64,000 nt of DNA from positions 10,151,501 through 10,215,500 of the forward strand of contig CM075765.1 in the NCBI GenBank assembly GCA_037974665.1, in the 5' to 3' direction. Numbering within the stretch: position 1 is the first letter of the stretch; every line of letters begins with the position of its first letter. Source of the stretch: Ehretia macrophylla. Its lineage: Eukaryota; Streptophyta; Magnoliopsida; Boraginales; Ehretiaceae. Under the pieces are notes generated by a model, which saw only the letters and a list, made by a program, of their open reading frames with translations, had not been told where the DNA came from and searched no databases. A program made the translations under genes and the position numbers. Positions 1-12,159 of this stretch are shown in pieces.

Positions 1-900
1 TGAAGAGGTTTCGGGCGGACGAGGCTCCTTTATAGGTCGACCGGTGGAGCAAGGGTCCACCAGTCGTGCCAGTTCAAAGAAAGACGAGAATTTTTCCCTG
101 TGTTCCCCATCTTGCTACACTTCTTCCCACCTTCTACCAACCATCAAGCAAGCTCAAGATGATCTATAAGACACCATACAAGGGTTCAAAACTCCACCAA
201 AACACCTCACATCAACAATAAATCCTTAACTAACCAAGGACCCAACATAGCTCAAATACAAGACATAGGCTCACATTCTTGCTAGAACAAATTCAATATA
301 CTTATATACACAGAAATCAAGTTCAATATACAAGTATATCCACAAACCATGCTCAATGTATCTTTGCAAAGCATTTGAGAAAACAACCATCACCTCAACA
401 ATGCAAGCAAATGATGATTCAGGGTTGTAGGATGCAAGCAAGAGCTCGAAAATGGTAATAAATGGTTGGACAAAGCTTATTCTTCTCCTTGTTCTTCCTC
501 TTTCTTCTTCTTCTTTTTCTTTTTCTCTCTCTCTCTTCTCCTTTTCTTGGTCGAGTAAATGGGTGTGTGTGTGTTGTGTTGTGTTTTGTTTTGTGTATGT
601 ATTTGTTAGGTGAACAAATATCAAGAGGGGCAAATGACGAGAATGCCCTCAACTAAGACATATATTGCCAGTTTGCCATTCCGGTTGAATTGCAACTAAT
701 TAGTTACTACTCTTGACCTATTGGAATACAATTAATGCATACGACACGTAAAACTTCCTAATGCACGTAATTGAACATTTTGGCACGTAAAATGATAAGT
801 ATACACGTTAATTAATATTAATGATGCTAATGCATATGAAATGATATAAATGCATTATTAATAGTGTAATCACGCATAGGTTCCCGTGCTGGGTTTTACA
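1..900 (-). repeat. E1 3' LTR, partial
   Basis: The distal 900 bases of the left LTR, matching 6992-7896 nearly end to end. About 1.24 kb of this LTR must lie left of the window. It ends in TTTACA at 900 (TGTAAA on the element strand). The adjoining bases 901-917 read, on the minus strand, as a purine-rich tract (TTTTAAAGAGATGAGGA) that fits the polypurine tract. It contains a long pyrimidine run (about 478-548) and a GT-rich stretch (about 562-600), both also present in the right LTR. Confidence 0.9.
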
Positions 901-941
901 TCCTCATCTCTTTAAAAGAATTGCGTCCTCGCAATTTCTTC

Positions 942-3900
942 TTACCATGAAAACAACTCCAGATATTTCTTCTCCATTTGATCCCGTAACTCCCAGGTTA
1001 TTTCCTCGATCCCATGGTTGTTCCACAACACCTTTACGATAGGAATTTTCTTTCTACGTAACTCCCAATCTTGTTTATCCAAGATTCGCACGGGTCTTTC
1101 TTCATAGGAGAGGTTCTCACGAAGTTGTAGTGGTTCTGGCTCCAAGATATGAGAAGGGTCGGGCTGATACTTCTTCAACATCGAGACATAGAACACGTCA
1201 TGTATACCATAAAGATCTGGTAGTAGACCCAACCAGTATGCTAATTTACCAATTCTTTTCACAACCTCAAATGGTCCCATGTACCTCGAACTCAATTTGC
1301 CACCCTTACCATGCCTAATCAATCCTTTCTGAGGAGACAACTTCAAAAACACCTTATCACCCACTCCAAACTCCAAGTCTCTTCTTCTTCTATCGGCATA
1401 ACTTTTCTGCCTACTTTGAGCGGTGAGCATCCTCTTCCGGATCAACTACACATTCTCTATCTTCTCCATCATCTCCGGTAACAACGTAGGATCAATGGCT
1501 TTCATCTCAACAACCTCACTCCAATATAGAGGGGATCTACACTTCCGTCCATACAAGGCCTCGTAAGGTGCCATGTCAATCGTCGCTTGGTAACTATTTT
1601 TGTAGGTAAACTCTACTAACGACAATTGTTTCTTCCATGTTCTTCCAAAATCCAATGCACAAGCCCGTAGCATGTCCTCCAAGATCTAAATAGTCCTTTC
1701 GGATTGCCCTTCAGTTTGAGGATGGTAGGCTGTACTGAAACTCAGCTTCGTCCCCAACGCTTCTTGAAACTTTGGCCAAAACTGATATACGAACCTTGGA
1801 TCTCTGTCAGATACGATGCTGGCAGGTACACCATACAATTTCACAATATTAGCTATATACAAATCGACTTGTTTCTCTATGTTATCCGTCTTATTCCTTG
1901 AGATGAAATAGGCTGTCTTCGTCAACCGATCCACGATCACCCAAACAATATCACAACCTTAAGGTGTCCTCGGCAATTCCGTCACAAAATCCATTGTTAT
2001 GTGCTCCCATTTCCATTGTGGAATTTCTAAAGGTTGCAAAAGTCCTGCGGGTCTTTGATGTTCTGCCTTAACCCTCTAACATGTCAAACAACGTGACACA
2101 AATTCCACAATCTCCCGCTTCATATTATTCCACTAATAAAATTGCCTAAAATCATGATACATCTTCGTTTTTCCAGGATGTATTGTATACCTTGTATCAT
2201 GAGCTTCTTCAAGTATCTTTCTCTTCAATTTTGGGTCACTCAGTATATAAACTTGGTTCCGAAATCTCCACAATCCATCTTGTTGTCTGAAATCTGGATT
2301 GTCTTCTTTTATCTTTTGGAATTGTGAGTCTTGTTGTTGGGTCTCTTTTATTTGCGACAATAATGTTGGTTGAATCATCAAATGAGCATTTACCCTAAAT
2401 CTTGCCAAGCTCGCCTTTCGGCTCAACGCATCCGCTACCATATTAGTTTTTCCGGGCACATAGTTGATGGTGCAATTACAATCTTCCAGAATCTTTATCC
2501 ATCGTCTTTGTCTCATGTTCAACTCTTTTTGAGAAAACAAATACTTCAAGCTTTTATGGTTAGTGAAGATCTCGAACTTACTTCCTCACAAATAATATCT
2601 CCACTTCTTCAATGCGAACACTATAGCTACCAACTCCAAGTCATGTGTGGGGTAATTCACCTCATAAGGCTTCAACTTCCGAGAGGCATAAGCAATGACT
2701 CGATCATTTTGCATCAGAACATATCTTAATCCTTCCTTCAAGGCATCACTGTAAATGACAAACCCTTGACTTCTCTCGAGTAAGGCTAGGATAGGGGCAG
2801 TTGTCAATCTCTTCTTCAATTCTTGGAAGCTATTTTCTCATTTACCATCCCATGTGAAGTTCACATTCTTTTGTGTCAATCTTATAAGAGGTCCTGAAAT
2901 CTTTGAGAAGTCTTTCACAAACCTCCTGTAGTACCCGGCTAGCCCAAGAAAACTGTGCACCTCCGTAACATTCTCGGGTTTCTTCCATGACTGCACCACT
3001 TCAATCTTCGAGGGATCTACTGCTATCCCCGCTTGGGAGATTATATGCCCTAAGAAAGCAACTTGTTGAAGCCAAAACTCACATTTGCTAAACTTGGCAT
3101 ACAACTGATATTCCTGCAACTTCTGCAACACCCGATGTAGATGTTTTTCATGCTCCTCCTCCGTCTTGGAATACACCAAAATATCATCTATGAATATCAC
3201 CACGAATTAATCTAAGTAAGGTTGGAGCACCCTATGCATCAAGTCCATAAAGGTAGCAGAAGCATTTGTTAGTCCAAACAGCATCACAACAAACTCATAA
3301 TGTATGTACCTAATTCTAAAGCTGACTTAGGCACGTCTTCCCTCTTGATGCGAAGCTGATAATAACCCTGCCTCAAATCAAACTTCGAATAAACTTTGGC
3401 TCATTGTAATTGATCAAACAATTCATCTATCAATGGCAAGGGATACTTATTCTTAACAATCACATGATTCAATCCCCGATAATCAATACATAATCTCAAT
3501 GTGCCGTTTTTCTTCTTCACGAACAATACTGGGGCTCCCCAAAGAGATGAGCTAGGTTGAACAAACCATTTTTCTAGCAATCCCTGCAATTGATTCTTCA
3601 ACTCTTGCAATTCAATTGGGGCCATCCGATATGGTGCCTTTGAGATGGGTAAAGTACCCGGTAATACCTCAATCATAAAATCGATCTCTTTTTTTTGGTG
3701 GCAATCCCGGTCATTCTTCTGGGAACACATCAACATATTCCTTCACCACTGATACTTCTCCTAGCTTAACTTGGTCGGTTGGCTTGTTGAGCAAATAGGC
3801 TATATACCCACTGCATCATTTCCTTATTAATTTCACAGCCTTGATTGAGGATACAATAGTATTACCTGAAAAATCACATCTACCCTTCACCTCAACCACA

Positions 3901-4250
3901 GGTTGACCCGGTACTTGCAACTTTACAATTTTTGTTCGGCAATCCAATTGGGCATAATTGCGAGCTAACCAATCCATTCCCAATATAACATCATATTTTT
4001 GAAAAAAGAGTACAATGAGATCGGCCAAAAATTCTCGGCCTTTTATATGAATTTTACATTCCTTGTATCTATATTTAGAAATGTACTTGGTACCCATAGG
4101 ATTGCTAACTTCTACATGACATGATAAATGTCCTATTTGTAATTTGATGCGATGCACACATTGGGGTGAAATAAAGGAATACGTGGCTCCAATATCAATA
4201 AGCACATTTACCAATTGCTTTGAAATTAAGAAAGTACCTTCAACCACTAC
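942..4250 (-). pseudogene. E1 pol region (PR, RT, RNase H, IN, chromodomain), fossil
   Basis: Pieces of a Ty3/Gypsy pol on the minus strand. Read from high to low coordinates they are: aspartic protease (about 4100-4250), reverse transcriptase with the [10 protein letters not shown] block (about 2850-3700), RNase H with DALKEGL and DHKS-like surroundings (about 2480-2800), integrase including the HPQTEGQSERT block (about 1450-2250), and a chromodomain with KVLWNNHGIEEITWE wording (about 950-1100). The region is broken in many places and cannot encode a polyprotein. No host role is suggested. Clade assignment to Tekay rests on the chromodomain and the long LTRs. Confidence 0.88.
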
Positions 4251-4449
4251 TGCAGCCTCTAGAACCTCCTATTGATCAACAGCATATACCCGGGCTTGGA
4301 CTCTCTGGGCCGGTGCATTCCTAATGGCCTAATTCGGTGCATGTTTGTTCTGTCGTTTCGGATAATCCTTAGCGAAGTGCTAATCACTTCCACACCCCAA
4401 AGACTTGCCCATTTTCTTCCAACATTGGGCCTCAACATGCCCCTTTCTA

Positions 4450-5397
4450 CCATAATAATTTCATCCCATATTCTTAGCAGTTGTAGCACTACCTGACGAG
4501 CCACTTGCCGATTGAGTGATAGAAGCACTCGGTTGTGGTCGGGTAGGAGCTGACCTAGCTTGACTCAAAGCTTGACTCTGGACGAAGTATGTTCTTTGTG
4601 GTGCTTGTGACAACATTGGCCTCTTACTCACTTGACTCCGTCCCCCACGAGTATCCAATCTCATCTTCTCAACTCGCGATGTTAAATCAACCATGTCGGC
4701 ATAATTAGTGAAATAGTGGGATGCAAGGAAATCATGAATTTCAGGCCTTAGCCCCTAAACAAAGTGTTTGATCCTTGCACTTTCTGTTTAGACCAACCCT
4801 GGCAAGTATTTGAAAAGTTTGTTGAATCGAGCTTCGTACCGTACCACCGACAAGCTTCCTTGCCTCACAGTTAGGAACTCTTCTTCTTTTCTCTCTTGAG
4901 CCACCTCCGACACATAGTTGCCTTTGAAGGCCCCCACAAAGTTATCCCACGTTGTTAGGGTGCCATTTTGCTCCCAACGAGCCTTCTCGTTTCTCCACTA
5001 TTCCGCCGCATCCTCCTCCAACAAGAAGGTTGCAAAGGTCACCTTCTTTATCATTGTAGTCCATGGCCACATAAATTTTCTCCACCTTGGCAAGCCAAGC
5101 CTCTGCCTTCTCACTATCAGGCTCACCCAAGAACCTAGAAGGTCTATACCCTAGGAAGCCTCTTAAGGTATCATCTCCATCACTTCGGTTGTTATTGTTG
5201 TTGTTGCCACTACTATTGTTATTATTATTGTTGTTGTTACTAGCACCTATATTCATGTTCGCTTGTTGTTCCATCACTCTACTCATACGATCCAATGCAG
5301 TTGCCATCATATTAAACATGGCTATCCCAGGGTTGGCTGGGTCAACATTCCCTGTTCCTTGTGCTCCGGTATTTGCACGGGTGTTACGACCTACCAT
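4450..5397 (-). pseudogene. E1 gag region, fossil
   Basis: The gag part of E1. The start side (MVGRNTRANTG) is at 5397 on the minus strand, about 350 bp inside the 5' LTR, as expected for this family. Recognisable wording includes FLGEPDSEKAEAWL and an alanine/serine/glutamine-rich C-terminal tail. A run of asparagine codons (about 5188-5240) is encoded by an imperfect trinucleotide repeat, so the N-terminal half carries low-complexity expansion. The region is broken. Confidence 0.82.
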
Positions 5398-5730
5398 CTA
5401 TAGACATAACACATAGATCATTCATGGTTATATAATACACATGTATTATAATATGAAATGAATGTATATATCCTATAGTTACTTCTAACATGAGTAATTA
5501 TACATAACTTACCATTGTCACAATATAGAGTATGGCCATACTTAATCACATAATCCTCACATTAACAAGAAACAAATACCACATATAAGCACATATCATT
5601 CACACATAGACACCTAAATCACCTTGACACATAAGTAATTCAAAACATCTCTTAAGCAATTCATCTTCCTGTTTAAGGCATCTACCCACGGACCATTTTT
5701 CTAAACCCGAACATTCGCTAACCTAGGCTA

Positions 5731-5742
5731 GCTCTAATACCA
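5731..5742 (-). promoter_or_regulatory. E1 primer binding site (tRNA-iMet type)
   Basis: On the minus strand this reads TGGTATTAGAGC, one base from the TGGTATCAGAGC complement of plant initiator methionine tRNA. It lies 8 bp inside the 5' LTR boundary, the usual place for the minus-strand primer site. Confidence 0.8.
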
Positions 5743-5750
5743 CCTAAAGG

Positions 5751-7896
5751 TATCACACCTCAGCCCGGACTCGTTGCCAAGACAAGGCCTGAACATGACA
5801 TGAACAGGATAGATAACCTGTACAATCATCAATCATAACCTAACAATTATAAATTTCACAAGTAACTTCATGAGGGGTGCCCAAAACTAAGGGCACTTTA
5901 CTTTCATTAACTTGTTTCATATATATACAAGGCCTAAATCCAACCCTCAGGCATGCAACAACCTCAATGGCTTCTATGCCTCAGAAGAATAGACTAGTAA
6001 TAAGGTTACAATCCATCGTTTAGAAGTTAGTTACACAACCAAATCCAAAAGAATACTACAGTACATGAAGTTGTTCAATCTTGACATGGTTAACAACATC
6101 CAAAATAGTATTAACAACCAGTATGATCACAACAAGCAGAAGTCCGACTCGTCACACAAGTAGGTCTCGCTTTCAGCTTGAGTCTCAGGCTCAGGCTCAG
6201 CCTCACCTAAAAGATTGTCATGAAAGCGATGAACTACACTTAGCTCAACGAGGGTTAATAGTCTCGGATGGTTTTCGCAAGCATTTCAACATTTGAAAAC
6301 CCTTTCTTGAAAACACGATATGCATAAGTGCAATTGAGTACAAGAAATAATAAACAAGTAATAACACATCACTCTACCCTCCGAGGTCCTCAAAGGCCCA
6401 AGAGAAGGTAGGTTTACCATAAATCAAAGGATACAGTTTCCTTTGCAATTGCTGTAGACGGCCGGCTTTGAATCAATTTTCATCCATTTTCCCCAACTCC
6501 AAACATTAGGTGATATCCGGATAATCACTGAGGACCATGGTAGTCGAGACTGACTAGTAGCCCGATGCTACCCAGAGGAAACGAACGCCACCATACCCAT
6601 AATTGTGGTTGCAACTGCCTCGCCAACAGTTATTAACATTATAAGCAATATACATATGCATCAAGCAAGAATAGAGGAAGTAACAAAGTAGGTTACCTCC
6701 GTCATAGCAGTAATATCCAAGTACAACAGATATTCACATAAGCAATCGTATGTATACAACATTTGATGAGCCACATGGAAATATTATATCATAACCAAAG
6801 AGAAGTAATGAAAAACCATAATTAGATCCTACTATGATAAACTAGGGTTCGATACGATTCTAATTCCACCAACCATGCCCCATTCGGACATCTATAGCTC
6901 ACGAAATCACTAAAACAAGTTCATTGTCCGAAGTTGTCAAACCGGTAGACCCTAGAGCCACCGGTCGACTGGTGCTACAAGGGTCATCCGGTGAAGAGGT
7001 TTTGGGTGGACGAGGCTCCTCTATAGGTCGACTGGTGGAGCAAGGGTCCACCGGTCATGCCAATTCAAAGAAAAACATGAATTTTTCCCTATGTTCCCTA
7101 TCTTGCTACATTTCTTCCCGCCTTCTACCAACCATCAAGCAAGCTCAAGATGATCTATTAGACACCATACAAGGGTTCAAAGCTCCACCAAAACACCTCA
7201 CATCAACAATCAATCCTTAACTAACCAAGGACCTAACATAGCTGAAATACAAGACATAGGCTCACATTCTTGCTAGAACAAATTCAATATACTTATATAC
7301 ACAGAAATCAAGTTCAATATACAAGTATATCCACAAACCATGCTCAATGTATCTTTGCAAAGCATTTGAGAAAACAACACTCACCTCAACAATGCAAGCA
7401 AATGATGATTCAGGGTTGTAAGATGCAAGCAAGAGCTCGAAAATGGTTAGAAATGGCTGGACAAAGCTTATTCTCCTATTTTTTCTTCTTTTTTCTTCTT
7501 CTTCTTTTTCTTCTTCTCTCCCTCTCTTTTCCCTTTCTTGGTCGAGTAAATGGGTGTGTGTGTGTTGTGTTTTGTTTTGTGTATGTATTTGTTAGGTGAA
7601 CAAATATCAAGAGGGGCAAATGACAAGAGTGCCATCAACTAAGACATATATTGTCAGTTTGCCATTCTGGTTGAATTGCAACTAATTAGTTACTACTCTT
7701 GACCTATTGGAATACAATTAATGCCTACGACACGTAAAACTTCCTAATGCACGTAATTGAACATTTTGGCACGTAAAACGATAAGTGTGCAAGTTAATTA
7801 ATATTAATGCACGAAATTGAAGCTAATGCATATGAAATGATATAAATGCATTATTAATAGTGTAATCACGCATAGGTTCTCGTGCTGAGTTTTACA
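5751..7896 (-). repeat. E1 5' LTR (2146 bp)
   Basis: The complete right LTR. It is bounded on the left by the primer site and on the right by TTTACA at 7896, matching the left LTR end at 900. A TATA-like stretch (CTTGTATATATATG on the element strand, 5918-5931) is identical to one in the E2 LTRs. Short blocks shared with other Tekay LTRs occur at about 6225-6255 and 6674-6700. The immediate right flank is GGGGT (7897-7901), the predicted target duplication whose partner lies outside the window. Confidence 0.88.
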
Positions 7897-9528
7897 GGGG
7901 TACTCTAGATATACCCCGATCCTATGACCCATAATCTCCCGAGATAGGTCCTTATGCCCCAACGAAGTGAACCACGCCTCTGGGGTAGGGGAGTATGCCT
8001 CAGCGAGATAAGGATTGGGAAACCATGGTAGTCGAGGGAGCACAGCAAGCCCGACGCCGCCCGTGTTACTCGACGCTACCATGCCCGAATAGGTTACGCA
8101 ACCCCGAATCAAGTTCACGAGAGCTAAGATTTCCAAATAACACATAAGAGAGATGACAAAGTAGGATGCCCTCGTATTTAACCACAATATACACAAAGTA
8201 ACGATATAAACATGAAAGAGACAAATGACATATTTTTCCACAAACTCTTCAATTAGCACAATTATATCTTAGACAAGCATATAAACACATCACAATACAT
8301 CTACAAGCTCTTATAAGCACAAATATCTATCACTTTTCCCCTTTCTTTAACTATGTTATTCTTCTTCGATATGAAATTCAAGGCTCCAAAACTACAATCC
8401 AATCATTCTACATTCCTAAAGAAGCCAAATGACACCTACCAAGGCCCCAAAAGTCCGCTTTGGAGACAAGATCTCGGGAAGCCCCTAAGTGGGTTTTAAC
8501 TATACCAACCTTATCCGGACCCCAATTTAACGCAACGAAAGCACCAAAAGTGCTTCCATGTCCCCAAGAATACCTAATCTAAAGCCCAAATGTGCCCGGA
8601 TTACGTTTCGTGGAAAACCCCCTTTTAAAAGTTAGCTAATTTTGCATTTTAACTCAAATTCGGGCAATTCAACTCCACGGGAGCTTCTAACGTATTTCAC
8701 TAATGTCAAGAGCACCTAAAAGAAGCATCAATTTACTCTAAATAGCAAGTTATAGCAAAACCCTAAAAATTCGTCACTATTCATCATCTCTTTTGTGATT
8801 CAAGCTTTCAACCATGGAACTTGCTATCAAACTACACAAACATGGTCTATAGATCATAATAAACATGTATATCACAATATATATGCATATCAATAGCTAT
8901 AAACAACAAATCATCAAATCTCAAAAAGTTGACAAAACTTTAACATGTATTTAAATGCAAATTCCCTCACAATTTGTAGGTGTAGGCTAGTTGTAGATAT
9001 CCTAAAAGCTCTAAGAAATCCTCAAGATCAAGCCAAGAGTCCAAATTTGCAAAGCTTGAAGTTGAAATCATTTTCTTCTTCTCCTAGAGGCCATCGGGTT
9101 TGGGGGGGGAGGGCTTATTGGGCATTTTCTAATTTGTTTTGTATGTATGTTGTTTGCAAATGTGTGGTAGTATGTATATAGCATATGTATGAGCAAGTAT
9201 TTTAAGTCTAATATTAGTATGTTTTAGTCAAACTAAGTTAAAAATTCAAACTAAAAGACATTTCTAGTATTTTACTATTCAACAAAGCACGAATCATTTT
9301 CCTAACGCGTATTCCCGACCTCCAAAGCTCAAAATCACAAGTTCCCGATCTCTTTTATAAGTTATACTATCTAAGAAAAATATTAAACCAAGCAATTTAG
9401 ACAGTAAATTTTCTTATGAATAGTGACCATCAAGTAAACATATTTAAACTAGAAATAAAACACATTAAAATGCACAAAAGATATGCTACAGTTATTGATG
9501 ACTATGATACAAATTCTCGGGCGTCACA
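7897..9528 (-). repeat. Right part of an older Tekay LTR, interrupted by E1
   Basis: Bases 7897-9528 align with about 26990-28663 of the E2 left LTR. They share the block with GCAAGCCCGA(C/T)GCCGCCC (8044-8062), the ACAAAGTAGG block (8155-8175) and the terminal TTCTCGGGCGTCACA (ending 9528). No polypurine-tract-like sequence follows the end, so this is the outer edge of an LTR. The missing first approximately 790 bp should lie left of E1. Solo LTR or full element cannot be told from this window. Confidence 0.85.
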
Positions 9529-11197
9529 CACTTTTTGGAATATATATGTATCTATACACACACACATATATATGTGTATGTATATCTTTGTATATGTATA
9601 ACAAGAGAGAACTGCTTTGTTTGTTTAAACTCAAATCCTATTTATTCATCCCTTAAATTTATCATCTTGCTATCTTTTTTTAAATCAAATGCCAACGACA
9701 TGAAAAGTTAGACTATAATTAAGCTACTGGTTGTTTTATGGATTTGATTATTTTTTACTATTTTATGTATCATTTTTGTGTATTTTAAATAATATTGACT
9801 TTTTTCTACATTATTGATATTAAAGAAAATTCAATGGTATAAAATCATTGGATGAACTTAAACTTAAAAGAATATATAAAATTTGATGTAGTGGGCACTC
9901 ACTTTTTCTAGTATTTGAAGAGCACTTTGAAAATCAAGTTTTCCGAGAACAAGGTATCTAACTTTTGCAAAACATAAATTGTCTTACTATTTGATACCCA
10001 ATGCAACAACCCAGTAACTCAAAATTATAATTAGAGTGCAAAGTGTTTAAAAGTCTCAAAACACTGGGTCAAAAAACACCATTAATCTATTAGATGTGAC
10101 ATATATCATAAAAGTAATTTTGTAATGGGTGAAGCACAGTAAAGGAAGATGACATGGTTCCTATTTGAAAAAAAAATCATTGAATGAATGTAAACTTAAA
10201 ACAATTATGTAAAACCTTGATTTAATGAGCACTCGTTTGGTCTAACATTTGGGAAACAACTTTAATTTCATGTTTTCCAAAATTAGGTATACCTAAGTTT
10301 TGAAGAGAATATTCCTTTTTTTTGTCTTTCTTTCTAAGGCCCTTGATGCAAATCCAGATTTAAATGGCCAAACACTCAGAATCAAGATAGAAATTCAAAA
10401 GTATTTTTAGGGCCTCAAAAACACTGGGTAAGAAATACTTTTAATCTACTAGATCTGAAAGATTTGTAATATGTGAAGAAAAGTAAACAAGAATGATGCT
10501 AATCGTATTTACTTGACTGGCGATTGTCAAGTCCTTATTTACTTGTGACCAACACAATTGGTATGACAATGCGGAAATATTTTACGGGTACTTGCTTGGC
10601 CCCAATCCTAAATAGGGGGTGTAGCGAGTGGTGGGGATTAACTTTTAATCATCGTACGAGGATGGGGTCAGGGATAAGCATTCTTCACCTTGCAAAATTC
10701 GTAGGGTATACATATAAAGTTATTTTTATACTCTTTGTTCTTATATATGTAATAAAACTTAAGGTTATAAATATGAAAAACTTAAAAACATGACATTAGA
10801 CAAATCTTTATTAGATTGGATAGGAAAAGATAATATTTCAAAAGATTTAATTATTCTTTTTAATTAAGAGACTAAACACTATTACTTAAATTTTGCAATT
10901 ATTTTATATGGATATCCTCTATTTATTATTGATCAAAGTGAATTTAAGAGATTTTTTCAATAGTTTCTATCCATGCTTAAAATTTTTTTTAAAAGATACT
11001 ATTCAGAGTGATATCTTGAAGATTCATAATGTGAAAAAATAGGAAACATATCAATATTTAAGAATAAAATCACAATAGTTACTAATATCTTGAATTATCT
11101 TTTCTTAAACTAATTTTGTTTATCCTTTGTTCCTTATTAGAATTCTCCGTTTGTTGTTATCTTTTAAAGTCCATTTCGACCTATGCCTTAATAGTAA
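9529..11197. other. AT-rich spacer with a diverged tandem pair
   Basis: No gene seen. A short AC/AT-type microsatellite lies at about 9555-9600. Bases about 9838-10165 and 10176-10500 are two diverged copies of one roughly 330-bp unit. Shared landmarks are the AATCATTG(G/A)ATGAA start, GAGCACTYG/GGGCACTC, and AAACACTGGGT followed by TTTTAATCTACTAGAT-like sequence. The stretch 10520-10793 contains an open frame with no recognisable protein. The rest is AT-rich without structure I can name. Confidence 0.6.
9838..10500. repeat. Diverged two-copy tandem repeat, about 330-bp unit
   Basis: Copy 1 (about 9838-10165) and copy 2 (about 10176-10500) share ordered landmarks along their length, including CAAAACACTGGGT / CAAAAACACTGGGT near their right ends. 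The copies differ by many substitutions and indels, so the duplication is old. Nature unknown: it could be part of an old non-autonomous transposon. Confidence 0.65.
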
Positions 11198-11225
11198 ACT
11201 AGTCTTTTACCCGTGTGATGCACGG
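11198..11225 (-). terminator. Helitron 3' terminal hairpin and CTAGT end
   Basis: A stem of 5 bp (CCGTG/CACGG) with loop CATCA, 8 nt before the terminal CTAGT. The spacing and terminal pentamer fit the rolling-circle transposon end signal. The base after the end on the element strand is T, as expected for an A/T insertion site. Confidence 0.85.
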
Positions 11226-11689
11226 ATGTGGCACGGGTGTAATGTGAATACTCTAAAAATATGAAATACAGAACCAATTCATTAACTGTTTAACCACATT
11301 ATCGAGATACTATAATATATAGCTACTCTATATACCATATTATTATAAAAATGAACAATTTAAAAAATAAATATAAGCATCTTTTTTCTGAAAAATGTGA
11401 TAGTAAGCACTTTAAAAAGATCAGTTGTTTCAAAAGATACATGTATGTATCTCATTTTCTCAAGTTGTTATCTCTATAAAGTTTACGTCATCTCATCTTG
11501 CTTTGACATCGTTCTTACTCATTGTCCATACCATTGTAGGATATAACTGAAATATATGATTTGATTGAAATTAAAAAGTAAGCAAATCATCTCAGAAATC
11601 ATATAGCATAAGAGTTAAACAATGATGAAAAGGAATATAAACATGTTAAATAGAATCAAATGTATGATACAAATAATAAAAAAAGACAT

Positions 11690-12150
11690 ATTTGCCTAGT
11701 TTATTCTTTGGAATACTTCTTTGTAAAACACATTGATTGTGGTTTTTGATACTTTATCATTTCTATCTTTTATCAAAATATTCAATCATTGTTTACTTGT
11801 CACTCTTGAAAGTACAACATATAGTTGTCCATAATTGAAGAGAGGCCTTGAAAGTATAACCCAATGAAAAAAAGAGTTTGACCTTGACTTTTGTTTATGG
11901 TCATGGAAAAACTTATAGCCAAAGAAAATTGTCTTCGTTGGAATTTAATAGGCATACTGTGGTTAGATGGGATCATTGTCATCCAAGATATTAACACAAT
12001 ATATTCTGTTACTCCTAAAAATAATTTTACCTTCAATAACATGTTTACCAAGCTTAGTAATTTGCATCCTTGTTCTGTTGCATAAGTCATTAGATTGATC
12101 AATATTTCTTAACAACATCACAGGGACTCCAACCTTGAGGTTCAAAGTTG
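11690..12150 (-). pseudogene. Helitron helicase (PIF1-like) C-terminal fragment
   Basis: Minus-strand pieces match the end of plant Helitron Rep/helicases. LKVGVPVMLLRNID and RMQITKLGKHVIEG lie at about 12010-12145. FQRRQFSLAISFSMTINKSQ, the conserved helicase block before GQTL, lies at about 11890-11960. The tail reads SRVTS...YKEVFQ at about 11700-11810. The first and second blocks are in different frames, implying a frameshift near 11980-12000, and an in-frame stop falls just before the SRVTS tail. Only about 150 residues of a protein usually well over 1000 residues remain. Domains before LKVGVP (Rep, helicase motifs I-IV) are absent, and the sequence changes abruptly to another origin near 12150. 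Confidence 0.85.
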
Positions 12151-12159
12151 ATTAATTAT

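Larger units (their letters stand above)
1..7896 (-). mobile_element. E1: Ty3/Gypsy Tekay-like chromovirus fossil, left end outside window
   Basis: An LTR retrotransposon on the minus strand. Bases 1-900 repeat 6992-7896, which defines the 3' LTR (left, partial) and 5' LTR (right, 5751-7896, 2146 bp). Between them lie, in minus-strand order, gag, protease, reverse transcriptase, RNase H, integrase and a C-terminal chromodomain, the order of Ty3/Gypsy chromoviruses. The chromodomain wording (about 950-1100) resembles the Tekay/Del clade. The coding part is clearly broken, with more than ten breaks. The visible LTR parts differ at roughly 4-5% of sites by eye, suggesting insertion a few million years ago at usual plant rates (inference). 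The element sits inside an older LTR whose remainder begins at 7897. Confidence 0.9.

Noticed and set aside
462-656. Leucine/phenylalanine-rich small ORF that looks like a signal peptide or membrane protein
   Set aside because: It is the translation of the pyrimidine tract in the E1 LTR, and the same happens at 7270-7599.
10524-10793. 89-codon open frame in spacer
   Set aside because: No recognisable domain, no family wording, and AT-driven composition at its end. Considered as organelle-derived or a small gene, but nothing supports either.
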